From: Bacillus sp. es.034 | Lineage (GTDB): Bacteria > Bacillota > Bacilli > Bacillales > Bacillaceae_B | Direction: 5' to 3' | Assembly: GCF_002563655.1 (NCBI RefSeq) | Contig: NZ_PDIY01000001.1 | Location: 3,570,001-3,634,000, forward strand | DNA: 64,000 nt | Part shown: positions 18,521 through 29,189 of the stretch, piece after piece | Layout: the number at the start of each line of letters is the position of its first letter | Numbering within the stretch: the stretch's first letter is position 1 | Position numbers and translations under genes: made by a program | Notes under the pieces: generated by a model | Told to the model about the DNA's origin: nothing | What the model saw: only the letters and a program-made list of their open reading frames with translations | Databases searched by the model: none

Positions 18521-18664
18521 GACTTTTGGCTCATTCGGGTGAAACCGATGTTTCACCCGCCTTTCAGCTTTGCTGAAAGGTCGTCCTGTGTGAGAGTGAC
18601 CGCCAGACCAAGCGAGCTTGGTCTGGCGGTCACTCTCACACAGGACGGAAATGAGCCAAAAATC
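18521..18664. repeat. Perfect DNA cloverleaf (three hairpins closed by an outer stem)
   Basis: Outer 12-bp stem TTTTGGCTCATT (18524-18535) pairs exactly with 18650-18661, extended by GA/TC after one mismatch. Inside are three abutting perfect hairpins: 18536-18559 (10-bp arms CGGGTGAAAC, loop CGAT), 18560-18580 (9-bp arms CCTTTCAGC, loop TTT) and 18582-18647 (32-bp arms, 2-nt centre GA at 18614-18615). Only T18581 and GA 18648-18649 are unpaired between stems. It is not coding and has no T run, so it is not a normal terminator. It might be a mobile palindromic repeat, a structured RNA or a DNA-processing site. No flanking transposase is seen. Confidence 0.9.
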
Positions 18665-18873
18665 AGGCAGTGTCATATCTTTTGTTTGTGCTATGAAAAA
18701 AATACATCTTCATGGGCGTATGTCACTATGCAAAGATTTTCTTAAGTGCTATAATTCTTTTGTTTGTTGAAAATATCGTAAGAAAATGTATGAAATTGTG
18801 GATTGAATCCTATATAATGATATCTTTAGTATGCATATTTTTTTATGAAGAATATAAAGAGGTGTTGAATGAA
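18665..18873 (+). promoter_or_regulatory. speA upstream region
   Basis: About 210 bp between the cloverleaf and speA. TATAAT occurs at 18750-18755 and again near 18816, but neither has a good -35 at 16-18 bp. The frame upstream of speA is open by chance and lacks a ribosome site. Confidence 0.35.
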
Positions 18874-20343
18874 TTGTCTCAAAATGAAACGCCGTTGTTT
18901 ACCGGCTTAATTGAACATAGTAAAAAAAATCCCGTCCAGTTTCATATTCCCGGTCATAAGAAAGGTGCAGGGATGGATCCTGCCTTTAAGGAATTCATAG
19001 GGGATAATGCGCTTTCCATTGATTTGATTAATATCGGTCCTTTAGATGACCTCCATCAACCTAAAGGAATGATCAAGGAAGCGCAGGATTTGGCTGCCGA
19101 GGCATTCGGTGCCGATCATACTTTCTTCTCTGTTCAGGGGACGAGCGGAGCGATCATGACGATGGTCATGAGTGTGTGCGGACCTGGAGACAAGATCATT
19201 GTTCCAAGAAACGTGCATAAATCCGTTATGTCTGCGATTGTTTTCTCAGGAGCCACACCTATCTTTATCCATCCAGATATTGATGAAGATCTTGGGATCT
19301 CACACGGTATCACGACAGACGCCGTTGCAAAGGCTTTGGAACAAAACCCCGATGCCAAAGGTGTACTGGTCATCAATCCGACTTATTTCGGGATTTCCGC
19401 AGACCTAAAGAAAATCGTGGAAATTGCCCACTCGTATCATGTTCCGGTGCTGGTCGATGAAGCTCATGGGGTTCATATACACTTCCATGATGAACTTCCC
19501 CTGTCAGCCATGCAGGCAGGTGCTGATTTAGCGGCTACGAGTGTTCATAAGCTCGGGGGATCCATGACTCAAAGCTCAGTCCTTAATATGAAAGAAGGAC
19601 TTGTCTCTGCTAAGCGTGTGCAGACCATCTTAAGCATGCTTACGACGACTTCCACGTCATACTTACTACTAGCATCTCTTGATGTTGCAAGAAAACGACT
19701 TGCTACGGAAGGACGGGAACTCATCACCAAAACGATCGAACTCTCACAGAGTATGAGAAAGCAAATCAATGAGATTGACGGCTTATACTGTGTAGGGGAA
19801 GAAATTCTTGGAACGAAAGCCACCTATGCGTATGATCCGACTAAGCTGATTATATCCGTGAAGGATCTTGGAATCAGCGGGTTCGATGCGGAAAAGTGGT
19901 TAAGAGAAGCTCATAATATCGAGGTTGAAATGTCCGACCTGTATAATATCCTGTGCATCATCACACCTGGTGATACTGAATATGAAGGAAACCAATTGGT
20001 CACTGCTTTAAAAGAACTGGTTACAAGCCTTAAGAAACAAGGCGAGATGACCCCGGTTAAAGTTATGCTCCCTGATATTCCTGTTCTATCTATTACACCG
20101 AGGGACGCTTTTTATGCTGATACGGAAGTCATTCCGATTGATGATTCCGTGGGGAGGACCATCGCTGAGTTCATCATGGTCTACCCGCCCGGAATTCCCA
20201 TATTCATTCCAGGGGAGATCATCACTCAGGAAAACATCCATTACATCAAAACCAATATAGAAGCAGGCCTTCCAGTACAAGGGCCTGAAGACTATGATTT
20301 ACGACATTTAAGAGTCATCAAAGAGCATCGGGCCATTCGATGA
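18874..20343 (+). CDS. speA: Arginine decarboxylase (PLP-dependent, Orn/Lys/Arg family)
   Basis: Decarboxylates arginine to agmatine, the first step of spermidine synthesis in Bacillus; lysine decarboxylase activity cannot be excluded from sequence. The protein starts MSQNETPLFTGL and is 489 residues. PLP-binding elements are clear: SVQGTSGAI (near 86), NPTYFG (168), VDEAHGVH (194-201) and SVHKLGGS with the Schiff-base Lys at 226. Start TTG at 18874 was chosen by alignment to the SpeA N-terminus and by AGAGGTG 9 bp upstream; the frame stays open to 18712 but without support. Followed by a strong terminator and the convergent SR1-type RNA. Confidence 0.93.
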   Translation: MSQNETPLFTGLIEHSKKNPVQFHIPGHKKGAGMDPAFKEFIGDNALSIDLINIGPLDDLHQPKGMIKEAQDLAAEAFGADHTFFSVQGTSGAIMTMVMSVCGPGDKIIVPRNVHKSVMSAIVFSGATPIFIHPDIDEDLGISHGITTDAVAKALEQNPDAKGVLVINPTYFGISADLKKIVEIAHSYHVPVLVDEAHGVHIHFHDELPLSAMQAGADLAATSVHKLGGSMTQSSVLNMKEGLVSAKRVQTILSMLTTTSTSYLLLASLDVARKRLATEGRELITKTIELSQSMRKQINEIDGLYCVGEEILGTKATYAYDPTKLIISVKDLGISGFDAEKWLREAHNIEVEMSDLYNILCIITPGDTEYEGNQLVTALKELVTSLKKQGEMTPVKVMLPDIPVLSITPRDAFYADTEVIPIDDSVGRTIAEFIMVYPPGIPIFIPGEIITQENIHYIKTNIEAGLPVQGPEDYDLRHLRVIKEHRAIR

Positions 20344-20384
20344 AAAAAAGGATGAAGAAGGAGACCCTTCTTCATCCTTTTTAT
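20344..20384. terminator. Bidirectional terminator speA / SR1 RNA
   Basis: Stem AAAAAGGATGAAGAAGG / CCTTCTTCATCCTTTTT with loop AGAC. Confidence 0.95.
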
Positions 20385-20440
20385 TTTTATTTATAAGAAC
20401 CCCTTTAAGACGCTATTCAACCCGCTCCCCTTAGCAGACA

Positions 20441-20560
20441 TTAATCATCTAATTCTTTATCGTCGTTGCAGTCACAGCAGTTAGAGAATAAAACAGAAAC
20501 CTTCTCATTTTCATAATGCTCAATAGTGCTTAGGCATGATTGACATACAATTGTTCCCAT
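20441..20560 (-). CDS. sr1P: SR1P, GapA-binding small peptide
   Basis: Short frame of exactly 39 codons plus stop, MGTIVCQSCLSTIEHYENEK then a CCDCNDD-containing tail, closely resembling SR1P of B. subtilis (39 residues, starts MGTIVC). SR1P binds glyceraldehyde-3-phosphate dehydrogenase A and stabilises its operon mRNA and promotes GapA-RNase J1 interaction; rnjA is in this same window. Two CxxC pairs may bind metal. The ribosome site AAAGGAGAGG is very strong. Promoter, CcpN-type operators and a cre-like site lie just upstream. Confidence 0.88.
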   Translation of the reverse strand: MGTIVCQSCLSTIEHYENEKVSVLFSNCCDCNDDKELDD

Positions 20561-20586
20561 CTTTTTTCCTCTCCTTTAAATGGTTT

Positions 20587-20600
20587 TGTAAACGCTTTAT
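20587..20600 (-). promoter_or_regulatory. cre-like site in the SR1 leader
   Basis: TGTAAACGCTTTAT (plus strand) matches 12 of 14 positions of the CcpA cre consensus TGWAANCGNTNWCA. CcpA has a minor role at SR1 in B. subtilis. Confidence 0.5.
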
Positions 20601-20613
20601 CTTATCTGCTTCT

Positions 20614-20661
20614 ATAATAATATAACACATTTAAAATATCAAGCCTAAATTGTATAACATA
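20614..20661 (-). promoter_or_regulatory. SR1 promoter with two CcpN-type operators
   Basis: Minus strand: TATGTTATACA (20651-20661) lies upstream of the -35 TTGATA (20637-20642), and TGTGTTATATT (20619-20629) reaches the -10 TATTAT (20614-20619). Both match the CcpN consensus TRTGHYATAYW as I remember it, in the same arrangement as at B. subtilis sr1. Confidence 0.72.
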
Positions 20662-20744
20662 TTTAAGTTTTTATCCTCACAATCAATCATACTTTTAATT
20701 CTAAGAGTGTATGTAAGGGCTTTCTTAAATATGTAGAATTCAAT

Positions 20745-20783
20745 AAAAAAATGCATGAATGAAGTAAATCACCCATGCATCTT
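20745..20783 (-). terminator. Terminator of the polysaccharide deacetylase gene
   Basis: Minus strand ATGCATG ... CATGCAT with a 16-nt loop, followed by seven T. Confidence 0.75.
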
Positions 20784-20789
20784 CTATCA

Positions 20790-21629
20790 TTATTCTATTG
20801 TTTTAATCCTGTGTGGATCCAGTGTTTCATACCCCTTCGCACGAAGGCCATTCACAATGTCCGTCAACGCTTCACTCGTCCATGTACGATCATGCATGAG
20901 GAGATTGGCTCCGTCATTCAAATATGGACTGTTAACCATGATATCCGTAATCGCTGCTTTATTTTGATATTGTTTTTCCCAATCATATCCGTAGGTCCAA
21001 TTCATCAGGGACATCTTTTCTTCCGCTGCAAGCTCGCGACTGTAATCCGTATTTTGACCGAAAGGTGCCCTGAAAAAATGCGGCCTCTCCCCTGTAATGG
21101 ATTCCACAAGGTCACTGACAGAGAGGATTTCCTCTTTCTGCTCTTCTGGAGAAAGATCTCTTAAACTGCTGTGACTATATGTATGATTCCCAATCATAAA
21201 TCCAAGATCATGAATCTTTTTTAACGTTTCTTTTTCCTCAGGCGTATCAAGGAAATGACCGTTCACAAAGAAAATGGCTGGTGCATTCAACTCTTTTAGG
21301 TCTTTAGCCATTTGGAGCGCATGTTGATCGGGTGCATCGTCAATCGTCAATAGGACCACTTTAGGATTGGCTTTATCGATTGGTTCGATGCTCCAATTAG
21401 CCTCATTTATCTTATAATCCTTGGTTTGCACCACTTCTTCTGAAGGTTCTTCCTTCTCTTTTGTTTCACTTTCTGACACTTCAGTGTCTTGGCCTTCACT
21501 TTGCTTCTGATCCACTTCTTTCACTTCAGTCTGGTTGGATTTTTCCGCTTCATGGCTGGATCCCGTTTGTCCACTTCCACAAGCAGTCAGGAGCAGGAGG
21601 GTTAATCCGGATGCTAAAATCTTTTTCAT
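20790..21629 (-). CDS. Polysaccharide deacetylase lipoprotein
   Basis: 279-residue lipoprotein: MKKILASGLTLLLLTAC gives a lipobox with Cys 17, then an acidic Ser/Glu/Lys linker to about residue 85, then a NodB/CE4 domain. CE4 motifs are recognisable: TIDDAP (motif 1, usual TFDDGP), HTYSHSS (H-x3-H zinc site), RAPFGQN, and a late LLMHD. The core Asp-Asp and His pair are intact, so it should be active on an N-acetylated cell-wall glycan. Start ATG at 21629 has AAAGGTG 6 bp upstream (the GTG at 21638 belongs to that site). Not at this locus in B. subtilis as far as I recall. Confidence 0.85.
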   Translation of the reverse strand: MKKILASGLTLLLLTACGSGQTGSSHEAEKSNQTEVKEVDQKQSEGQDTEVSESETKEKEEPSEEVVQTKDYKINEANWSIEPIDKANPKVVLLTIDDAPDQHALQMAKDLKELNAPAIFFVNGHFLDTPEEKETLKKIHDLGFMIGNHTYSHSSLRDLSPEEQKEEILSVSDLVESITGERPHFFRAPFGQNTDYSRELAAEEKMSLMNWTYGYDWEKQYQNKAAITDIMVNSPYLNDGANLLMHDRTWTSEALTDIVNGLRAKGYETLDPHRIKTIE

Positions 21630-21694
21630 GTCTCTCACCTTTCCGTATTCACTTTGAATATTTTAACATATTCTATAGGGAATCTGGGAAGGAA

Positions 21695-21943
21695 TTAAAA
21701 TATTTCCAATATATTTTCGAACGCCATTTTAAAAACAAAAAAGCATGTCAGACTGAATGAGGTGATAAATAGCGTAAGCCTTCTTGATTGAACGATCTTT
21801 CTTGCAGCCATAAAGGCAAGGTAAAAAAACAGGACAAACATAATCCATTTATATTCTATATGATCTTTTTCAGAAATCCATTCAGCTATTGAAAACACGC
21901 TCCATAGAATCATTTGGACTAAAAAAGCGATGTACGATTTCAT
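21695..21943 (-). CDS. Small membrane protein, unknown
   Basis: 82 residues with three hydrophobic segments (about 4-20, 30-47, 57-75). ATG at 21943 preceded by AAAGGATG about 8 bp upstream. No recognised family. It ends 65 bp before the deacetylase gene and may be cotranscribed with it. Confidence 0.55.
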   Translation of the reverse strand: MKSYIAFLVQMILWSVFSIAEWISEKDHIEYKWIMFVLFFYLAFMAARKIVQSRRLTLFITSFSLTCFFVFKMAFENILEIF

Positions 21944-22236
21944 GATAAAACATCCTTTAATAGATTTATTTACATTTACCCGGCCGACTACAATAAAAAC
22001 CCCCGAGTGACTCTTATATATGGTGATTCAATCAAATCATTGGTGTATTAACATAGTATATTCTTTTAAGATGACTTTCATTATGTATGACTTTTCAATT
22101 TTGTAACATTTTTATGACTTGGCGCTTTTTCATTTTCGCCTATGATAAAATGTGACGTAAGATACGTTAAAGAGTAATTCATTTACAAATTTATAACTCC
22201 ACGTTCATAGCATCGTTTAAGAAAAGAGGATGATGT

Positions 22237-22593
22237 ATGAAACATATATTAGCTTTTGCGATACTTACTTCCACTATGCTCATTTTGACTTCGTGTGATG
22301 ACCTCTCATCCAATAAAGTGGTTTTGGCACAAGATCAATTTATTGAAAAACAGGTGATTTTTTTTACGGATGAAAGAAATGTTTCAAGGGAAATACCATA
22401 CTACGATGCCATCATTGAGCTTAAAAAACAGTACCCTGATCACTTTAAGAAACTAAAAGTTGTCAGTTTAAACACGAAGACGACACATGATATCGCCGAT
22501 ACCCCACCCGCTTCTCCAGCCATCGTTGTGGTAGAGGACAATCAGATCATATGTAAAGTGGAGGGGCATAAGTCTAAAGAAAATATAATCTAG
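22237..22593 (+). CDS. slp: Small peptidoglycan-associated lipoprotein Slp-like
   Basis: 118-residue predicted lipoprotein: MKHILAFAILTSTMLILTSC with lipobox LTSC, then a small alpha/beta domain (KQVIFFTDERNV ... PAIVVVEDNQIICKVEG) that resembles a thioredoxin fold without a CxxC. The position just beyond pdhD matches slp of B. subtilis; the name is by synteny and size. ATG at 22237, AGAGGATG upstream. Confidence 0.75.
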   Translation: MKHILAFAILTSTMLILTSCDDLSSNKVVLAQDQFIEKQVIFFTDERNVSREIPYYDAIIELKKQYPDHFKKLKVVSLNTKTTHDIADTPPASPAIVVVEDNQIICKVEGHKSKENII

Positions 22594-22645
22594 CCTGTTT
22601 CCAGAGCCATTCAAACCTGGGGACAATGATGCATGAATAACGATC

Positions 22646-22679
22646 GGGGTCGAAGCCTTGTATGCTTCAACCCCTTTTC
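22646..22679 (+). terminator. Terminator of slp
   Basis: GGGGTCGAAGC / GCTTCAACCCC stem, loop CTTGTAT, then CTTTTC. Confidence 0.8.
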
Positions 22680-22690
22680 TTTTCCATAAT

Positions 22691-22726
22691 AAAAAGGATG
22701 ATCCCATTTATAGGGATCATCCTTTT
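22691..22726. terminator. Bidirectional terminator slp / pdhD
   Basis: Stem AAAAGGATGATCCC / GGGATCATCCTTTT with loop ATTTATA; ends the pdh operon on the minus strand. Confidence 0.93.
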
Positions 22727-22736
22727 GTCATGCCTA

Positions 22737-24146
22737 TTATTTAATAATGTGAATCGGGCTTCCCATTGCAACTTCTGCTGCTTCCATGGAAATTTCACCT
22801 AAAGTCGGGTGAGCATGAATCGTCATGGCAACATCTTCAGCTGTCATTCCGGATTCAATTGCAAGTCCTAATTCAGCGATCATATCAGATGCACCAGAAC
22901 CAACAATTTGAGCACCGATTATTAAACCGTCTTCTTTACGAGTAACAAGCTTCATAAAGCCGTCACTTGCATTAAGAGCTAAAGCACGTCCATTTGCAGC
23001 AAATGGGAATTTAGCAGCCGTTACTTCAATGCCTTCTTCTTTCGCTTCTGCTTCAGAATAACCTACTGTTGCCAGTTCAGGATCTGTGAAGCAGACAGCA
23101 GGGATACCAAGGTAATCGATTTCTGCCGGTTCACCTGAGATGACCTCTGCAGCGATCTTACCTTCATAAGAAGCTTTGTGAGCAAGTGGTGGTCCATCAA
23201 CGATATCACCGATTGCGAAGATATTCGGGATGTTCGTGCGGCATTGTTTATCAATTTTGATAACCCCGCGGTCTGTCATCTCGATCCCAACTTCTTCAAG
23301 ACCGATTTCATCTGTGTTTGGACGACGGCCAACCGTTACTAGAACGTAATCAGCTTCAACCGATTTCTCTTCGCCCTTCACTTCATATTTAACAACGACT
23401 CCGCTGTCACTTTCTTCAACGCCTTTAGCCATAGCTTTCGTTACAACTTCAACGCCTTTTTTCTTAAGTTCTTTTTTCACGACAGATGTCATTTGCTTTT
23501 CGAATCCGCTAAGGATATCGTCGGCACCTTCCAAAATCGTTACTTCTGATCCAAGATTGGCATAAGCAGTACCAAGCTCAGTTCCGATATACCCTCCACC
23601 GATGACAACAAGCTTGCTTGGAATTTCTTCTAAAGCAAGTGCGCCTGTAGAATCAAGCACGCGTTTAGAGAATTTGAAGCTTGGGATTTCAATCGGGCGT
23701 GAACCAGTTGCAAGGATCAAGTTGTTGAACTTGTATGTTTGAGCTGAGTTCTCGTCCATCACACGAAGTGTATTGGAATCTACCAGGTAAGCTTCACCGC
23801 GAACGATTTCAGCTTTATTCCCTTTAAGAAGTCCTTCAACACCGCCGGTTAATTTCTTAACGACTCCAGCTTTCCATTCTTGAACTTTATCGAAATTCAC
23901 TTTTACGTTTTCAGCGACGATCCCCATATCATCAGAGTGCTGAGCCTGATGGAAACGGTGACCTGCTGTGATAAGAGCTTTGGATGGGATACAGCCAACA
24001 TTCAAGCATACTCCACCCATGTTTTCTTTTTCGATGATTGTCACTTTTTGTCCGAGTTGAGCTGCACGGATTGCAGCTACATATCCTCCGGGACCTGAAC
24101 CGACTACGATTGTATCTGTTTCAATTGGGAAATCTCCTACTACCAT
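22737..24146 (-). CDS. pdhD: Dihydrolipoamide dehydrogenase, E3 of pyruvate dehydrogenase
   Basis: 469-residue FAD flavoprotein that reoxidises dihydrolipoyl groups with NAD+. FAD-binding [17 protein letters not shown], redox disulfide [13 protein letters not shown] (near 45-56), NAD-binding [10 protein letters not shown], and C-terminal HAHPTLGEI active-site His-Glu are all present. Last gene of the pdhABCD operon, 4 bp after pdhC; GGAGGCG precedes the ATG. Confidence 0.97.
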   Translation of the reverse strand: MVVGDFPIETDTIVVGSGPGGYVAAIRAAQLGQKVTIIEKENMGGVCLNVGCIPSKALITAGHRFHQAQHSDDMGIVAENVKVNFDKVQEWKAGVVKKLTGGVEGLLKGNKAEIVRGEAYLVDSNTLRVMDENSAQTYKFNNLILATGSRPIEIPSFKFSKRVLDSTGALALEEIPSKLVVIGGGYIGTELGTAYANLGSEVTILEGADDILSGFEKQMTSVVKKELKKKGVEVVTKAMAKGVEESDSGVVVKYEVKGEEKSVEADYVLVTVGRRPNTDEIGLEEVGIEMTDRGVIKIDKQCRTNIPNIFAIGDIVDGPPLAHKASYEGKIAAEVISGEPAEIDYLGIPAVCFTDPELATVGYSEAEAKEEGIEVTAAKFPFAANGRALALNASDGFMKLVTRKEDGLIIGAQIVGSGASDMIAELGLAIESGMTAEDVAMTIHAHPTLGEISMEAAEVAMGSPIHIIK

Positions 24147-24150
24147 TGTA

Positions 24151-25488
24151 TTACGCCTCCATTAATAATAATTCTGGATCGTTCAACAAACGCTTGATAT
24201 GGTTAAGTGCATGTTGAGCAGTAGCTCCGTCAATCATGCGGTGATCGAAGCTCAATGATAATGCTAACACAGGTGCCGCTACAATTTCACCATTTTTAAC
24301 CACAGGTTTTTCTGCAATGCGTCCAACACCAAGGATGGCAACCTCTGGATGGTTGATGACCGGAGTGAACCATTGTCCGCCGGCAGAACCGATATTCGTG
24401 ATTGTGCAAGATGCACCTTTCATTTCATCGCCTGAAAGTTTACCATCACGTGCTTTTCCAGCCAGTTCATTGATTTCATTTGAAATGGAGAACATGGACT
24501 TACGGTCCGCATTTTTCACAACCGGTACTAATAGACCTTTATCCGTATCAGCAGCGATTCCGATATTGTAATAATGTTTTTGTACGATTTCGCTTGTTGC
24601 ATCATCAATGGATGTGTTCAGAGCTGGATACTCGCGTAATGCACTTGTCAATGCTTTGACGATGTAAGGTAGGAAAGTCAATTTCACACCTTTTTCAGCT
24701 GCAACTTCTTTGAACTTCTTGCGGTGGGCCCAAAGTTTCGTTACATCGATTTCGTCCATCAACGTTACGTGAGGAGCTGTATGTTTTGAGTTTACCATTG
24801 CTTTCGCAATCGCTTTACGCATTCCACTCATTTTCTCACGAGTTTCAGGGTATTCACCTTCAGGAGCTTTAGGTGCAGAAGGTTTAGATTCTGATGCTTG
24901 GGCATTTTCTTCTGTTTTCGCTTCTTCCTGCGTAGAAGCAGGCTTGCTGTCTCCACTTAGGAATGCATCGATATCTTCCTTCACCACACGTCCATTTTTA
25001 CCTGAACCTGATACTTGACGAATTTCAACACCGTTTTCCCTTGCGTACTTACGTACTGAAGGCATAGCGATCACTCGCTTATTTGGGTCAACTTCTGCAT
25101 CGGATTTCTCTTCAGCAGCTTCTGGAGAAGCTTCTTTCTTTACGTCCTGGCCTTGTTCTGCAGTTGCTTGAACCTGACCTTCCGTTTTCTCTTCGGCTTT
25201 TTCTTCTTTCTTTTCTTCTTCTCCACCTTTGAATTGCAGGTCCTCATAACCAGGTGCATCGAACTTGATAAGAGTATCGCCCACAACTGCTACAGTACCT
25301 TCGTCAACAAGAAGTTCTTCAACCGTTCCTGCTACCGGAGAAGGGATCTCAACAACAGCTTTATCGTTTTGCACTTCACATAGTACATCGTCTTCTTCCA
25401 CTTTATCGCCTGGCTTTACAAACCACTTGACGATTTCACCTTCATGAATACCTTCACCAATGTCTGGTAATTTGAATTCGAATGACAT
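24151..25488 (-). CDS. pdhC: Dihydrolipoamide acetyltransferase, E2 of pyruvate dehydrogenase
   Basis: 445 residues: one lipoyl domain (1-80, lipoylated Lys in [13 protein letters not shown] near 44), an Ala/Glu/Lys-rich linker, a peripheral subunit-binding domain ([13 protein letters not shown], about 145-185), a second linker, and the catalytic core ending in [10 protein letters not shown] with the active-site His. Single-lipoyl architecture is normal for Gram-positive PDH. GGAGGTCG precedes ATG at 25488. The 154-bp gap after pdhB is the largest in the operon. Confidence 0.97.
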   Translation of the reverse strand: MSFEFKLPDIGEGIHEGEIVKWFVKPGDKVEEDDVLCEVQNDKAVVEIPSPVAGTVEELLVDEGTVAVVGDTLIKFDAPGYEDLQFKGGEEEKKEEKAEEKTEGQVQATAEQGQDVKKEASPEAAEEKSDAEVDPNKRVIAMPSVRKYARENGVEIRQVSGSGKNGRVVKEDIDAFLSGDSKPASTQEEAKTEENAQASESKPSAPKAPEGEYPETREKMSGMRKAIAKAMVNSKHTAPHVTLMDEIDVTKLWAHRKKFKEVAAEKGVKLTFLPYIVKALTSALREYPALNTSIDDATSEIVQKHYYNIGIAADTDKGLLVPVVKNADRKSMFSISNEINELAGKARDGKLSGDEMKGASCTITNIGSAGGQWFTPVINHPEVAILGVGRIAEKPVVKNGEIVAAPVLALSLSFDHRMIDGATAQHALNHIKRLLNDPELLLMEA

Positions 25489-25576
25489 GGACTCGACCTC
25501 CTGTATTGAATAATGAATATATAGATGAATGTTTGGTTATATCTGTCTCTTTTTCTTATATCTATAATTGGAAAAG

Positions 25577-25597
25577 AGAAGGGTGGCGTCCCCTTCT
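25577..25597 (-). other. Inverted repeat in the pdhB-pdhC gap
   Basis: Minus strand AGAAGGG / CCCTTCT with a 7-nt loop followed by CTTTTCC; a further 6-bp hairpin GGAGCT-AAAA-AGCTCC lies at 25621-25636. Possible attenuator or processing/stability hairpin. Confidence 0.45.
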
Positions 25598-25642
25598 GTT
25601 TTCACTTATCTATCTATGGAGGAGCTTTTTAGCTCCCTGCCA

Positions 25643-26620
25643 TTAGAAATTCAGAACTTTTTTCGCTGTTTCGATGACGTCTTTGTGGTTTGGTAACCAG
25701 ATAGGTTCTGCTTGAGAGAAAGAGAACACTGTATCCGGTGCCGCTACACGAAGAACTGGTGCTTCCAGGCTAAGGATCGCACGGTCATTGATTTCAGCCA
25801 CAACGTTCGCTGCGATTCCCGCTTGCTTTTGAGCTTCTTGAACCACGATGGCACGGTTTGTTTTCTCAACAGATGCCATGATCGTGTCAATGTCCAGTGG
25901 ACTTACAGTACGAAGATCGATCACTTCAACTGAGTGACCTTCTTTTTCAAGCTCATCTGCCGCTTTCAATGATTCGTGTACCATAGCTCCGTAAGAGATG
26001 ATCGTAAGGTCTGTACCTTCACGTTTCACATCTGCTTTACCAAGTTCAATTGTGTATTCCTCTTCAGGAACCTCTTGACGGAATGAACGGTATAATTTCA
26101 TATGTTCTAAGAAAATGACAGGGTCATTATCACGGATAGATGAAATCAATAGTCCTTTAGCGTCGTATGGAGTTGATGGGATGACCACTTTAAGACCTGG
26201 TTGTTGAGCCATCAAACCTTCTAAGCTGTCCGCATGAAGTTCTGGAGTATGTACTCCACCACCAAATGGGGAACGGATTGTGATAGGTGATGTATACGTG
26301 CCACCTGAACGGTAACGCATTCGTGCCATTTGTCCGCTTACTGAATCCATTACTTCATATACGAAACCGAAGAACTGGATTTCCGGTACTGGACGGTACC
26401 CTTCTAATGCTAAACCGATTGCTAAACCACCGATTCCTGATTCTGCTAGTGGAGTATCGAATACACGGTCTTCACCGAATTCTTTCTGAAGCCCTTCCGT
26501 TGCACGGAATACACCACCGTTTAGACCTACGTCTTCACCAAAAACTAAAACGTCTTCGTTGTTGCGTAGTTCTGTGCGCAGTGCATCAGTGATCGCTTGA
26601 ATCATTGTCATTTGCGCCAT
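25643..26620 (-). CDS. pdhB: Pyruvate dehydrogenase E1 beta subunit
   Basis: 325 residues, the transketolase-like beta subunit of the alpha2beta2 E1 component. Typical segments include [24 protein letters not shown], and the C-terminal domain [11 protein letters not shown]. Forms the thiamine-diphosphate active site with PdhA. ATG at 26620, 3 bp after pdhA, with GGAGTCG in the pdhA 3' end. Confidence 0.97.
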   Translation of the reverse strand: MAQMTMIQAITDALRTELRNNEDVLVFGEDVGLNGGVFRATEGLQKEFGEDRVFDTPLAESGIGGLAIGLALEGYRPVPEIQFFGFVYEVMDSVSGQMARMRYRSGGTYTSPITIRSPFGGGVHTPELHADSLEGLMAQQPGLKVVIPSTPYDAKGLLISSIRDNDPVIFLEHMKLYRSFRQEVPEEEYTIELGKADVKREGTDLTIISYGAMVHESLKAADELEKEGHSVEVIDLRTVSPLDIDTIMASVEKTNRAIVVQEAQKQAGIAANVVAEINDRAILSLEAPVLRVAAPDTVFSFSQAEPIWLPNHKDVIETAKKVLNF

Positions 26621-26623
26621 GGC

Positions 26624-28204
<1,581 letters not shown>

Positions 28205-28864
28205 TTATTCGGACTCTTTCACATCAAGATCTGCCTTTGAGTAAAATTCTTGTTTAAGTTTATTGAATTCCTCTGTTTTTGTATTATAGTCCCCATTGAA
28301 CTTCACTATCTTTTCGTATTGTTCATTAATGGAGGAAATTTGCTTCTCAAGCTCATCCATCGTAAGGTCTTTCTTTTTGAACATATTATAAAGTTCTTTA
28401 TCAAGAGAAAGGGCCTTTAAGTAAGAGGTTGTTAGCTTTTCATGTAGCTGGTAACGTTCTTCCATCGTTTTTTTCAGCTTTTTCGCATCTTTTTTTAGGT
28501 CATCACTTTCTAACTCATCAATATATTCGTCTGCTTTAGCAAACTCTTCCTTTGCTTCCTTCATGGACTCACGTTCTTTTTCGATATTCTCTTTTCTCTT
28601 ATCAATGTTGTCCAGAGCTTCATCGGAAAGCTTTACAATCTGGTCAAACTCTTTCATTCCAAGATCCATGATTTTCGTATAGATTTCTTGTTCTTTTTCT
28701 TCCAACTCTTGAAGAGGCTTCTGAACTTTCACATATTGACTTTCTTTAGCCACGGTTTCTTCAAGAACCTTATACACATTTTCCTCAGGTGTAGAACCAC
28801 CGACACACCCCATTAATACAAAAATAGCGGCTCCTAAAATGAAAGCAAAACGAAATTTCGACAC
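28205..28864 (-). CDS. ykyA: YkyA family coiled-coil lipoprotein
   Basis: 219-residue lipoprotein: FAFILGAAIFVLMGC lipobox (Cys about 20), then an almost wholly helical, Glu/Lys-rich coiled-coil domain. YkyA lies next to pdhA in B. subtilis; its function is unknown (putative cell-wall binding family). GTG start at 28864 with AAGGGGGA about 8 bp upstream. Confidence 0.88.
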   Translation of the reverse strand: MSKFRFAFILGAAIFVLMGCVGGSTPEENVYKVLEETVAKESQYVKVQKPLQELEEKEQEIYTKIMDLGMKEFDQIVKLSDEALDNIDKRKENIEKERESMKEAKEEFAKADEYIDELESDDLKKDAKKLKKTMEERYQLHEKLTTSYLKALSLDKELYNMFKKKDLTMDELEKQISSINEQYEKIVKFNGDYNTKTEEFNKLKQEFYSKADLDVKESE

Positions 28865-29189
28865 AACTAGATCCCCCTTAACTATTTACCACCTTCTACT
28901 ATATCTATGTCTACATCTTTTGACAATAGGGATTTACAACTGTGGAAAAAAATGTCGATTGGACTATTCTCCCTATTAAAATCAATATGTCTATTTGCCA
29001 CCGGGTATTCCTGTTAATATTGAATCTCATTCATTAACTTTTTCAAAGGAAAATGATAAACTATTACCATACATAATAGATTATCTTAATACGTAAAGTA
29101 GAGAAGGGATCAATTTGGATGGCCCTGTCTTTTTTGTGTCCTGACGGGGCCAGCTATTTCTATCTCTATGTATCCTAGGAGGAAAAACA
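28865..29189. promoter_or_regulatory. ykyA-def divergent intergenic region
   Basis: 325 bp. The only structure is a hairpin TGGCCCTGTC (29120-29129) / GACGGGGCCA (29143-29152) in the def leader, with a T run in its loop. No convincing promoter assignment. Confidence 0.4.

Larger units (their letters stand above)
20344..20607 (-). ncRNA. SR1-type dual-function RNA
   Basis: On the minus strand a promoter (TTGATA 20637-20642, 17 bp, TATTAT 20614-20619) would start a transcript near 20607 that carries the SR1P reading frame and could end at the 20344-20384 terminator. In B. subtilis SR1 is a small regulatory RNA that pairs with ahrC mRNA and also encodes SR1P. Adjacent speA, SR1P and CcpN-type operators all match that system. 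The 3' end and the ahrC-pairing segment are not resolved here; B. subtilis SR1 is shorter (about 205 nt). Confidence 0.78.

Noticed and set aside
18521-18664. Cloverleaf as tRNA or intrinsic terminator
   Set aside because: Arms are too long, there is no CCA-type acceptor, anticodon or T-loop sequence, and no U run follows.
18712-18873. N-terminal extension of speA to 18712
   Set aside because: No ribosome site; the SpeA family begins at MSQNETPLF, and the extension has unusual composition with in-frame hydrophobic noise.
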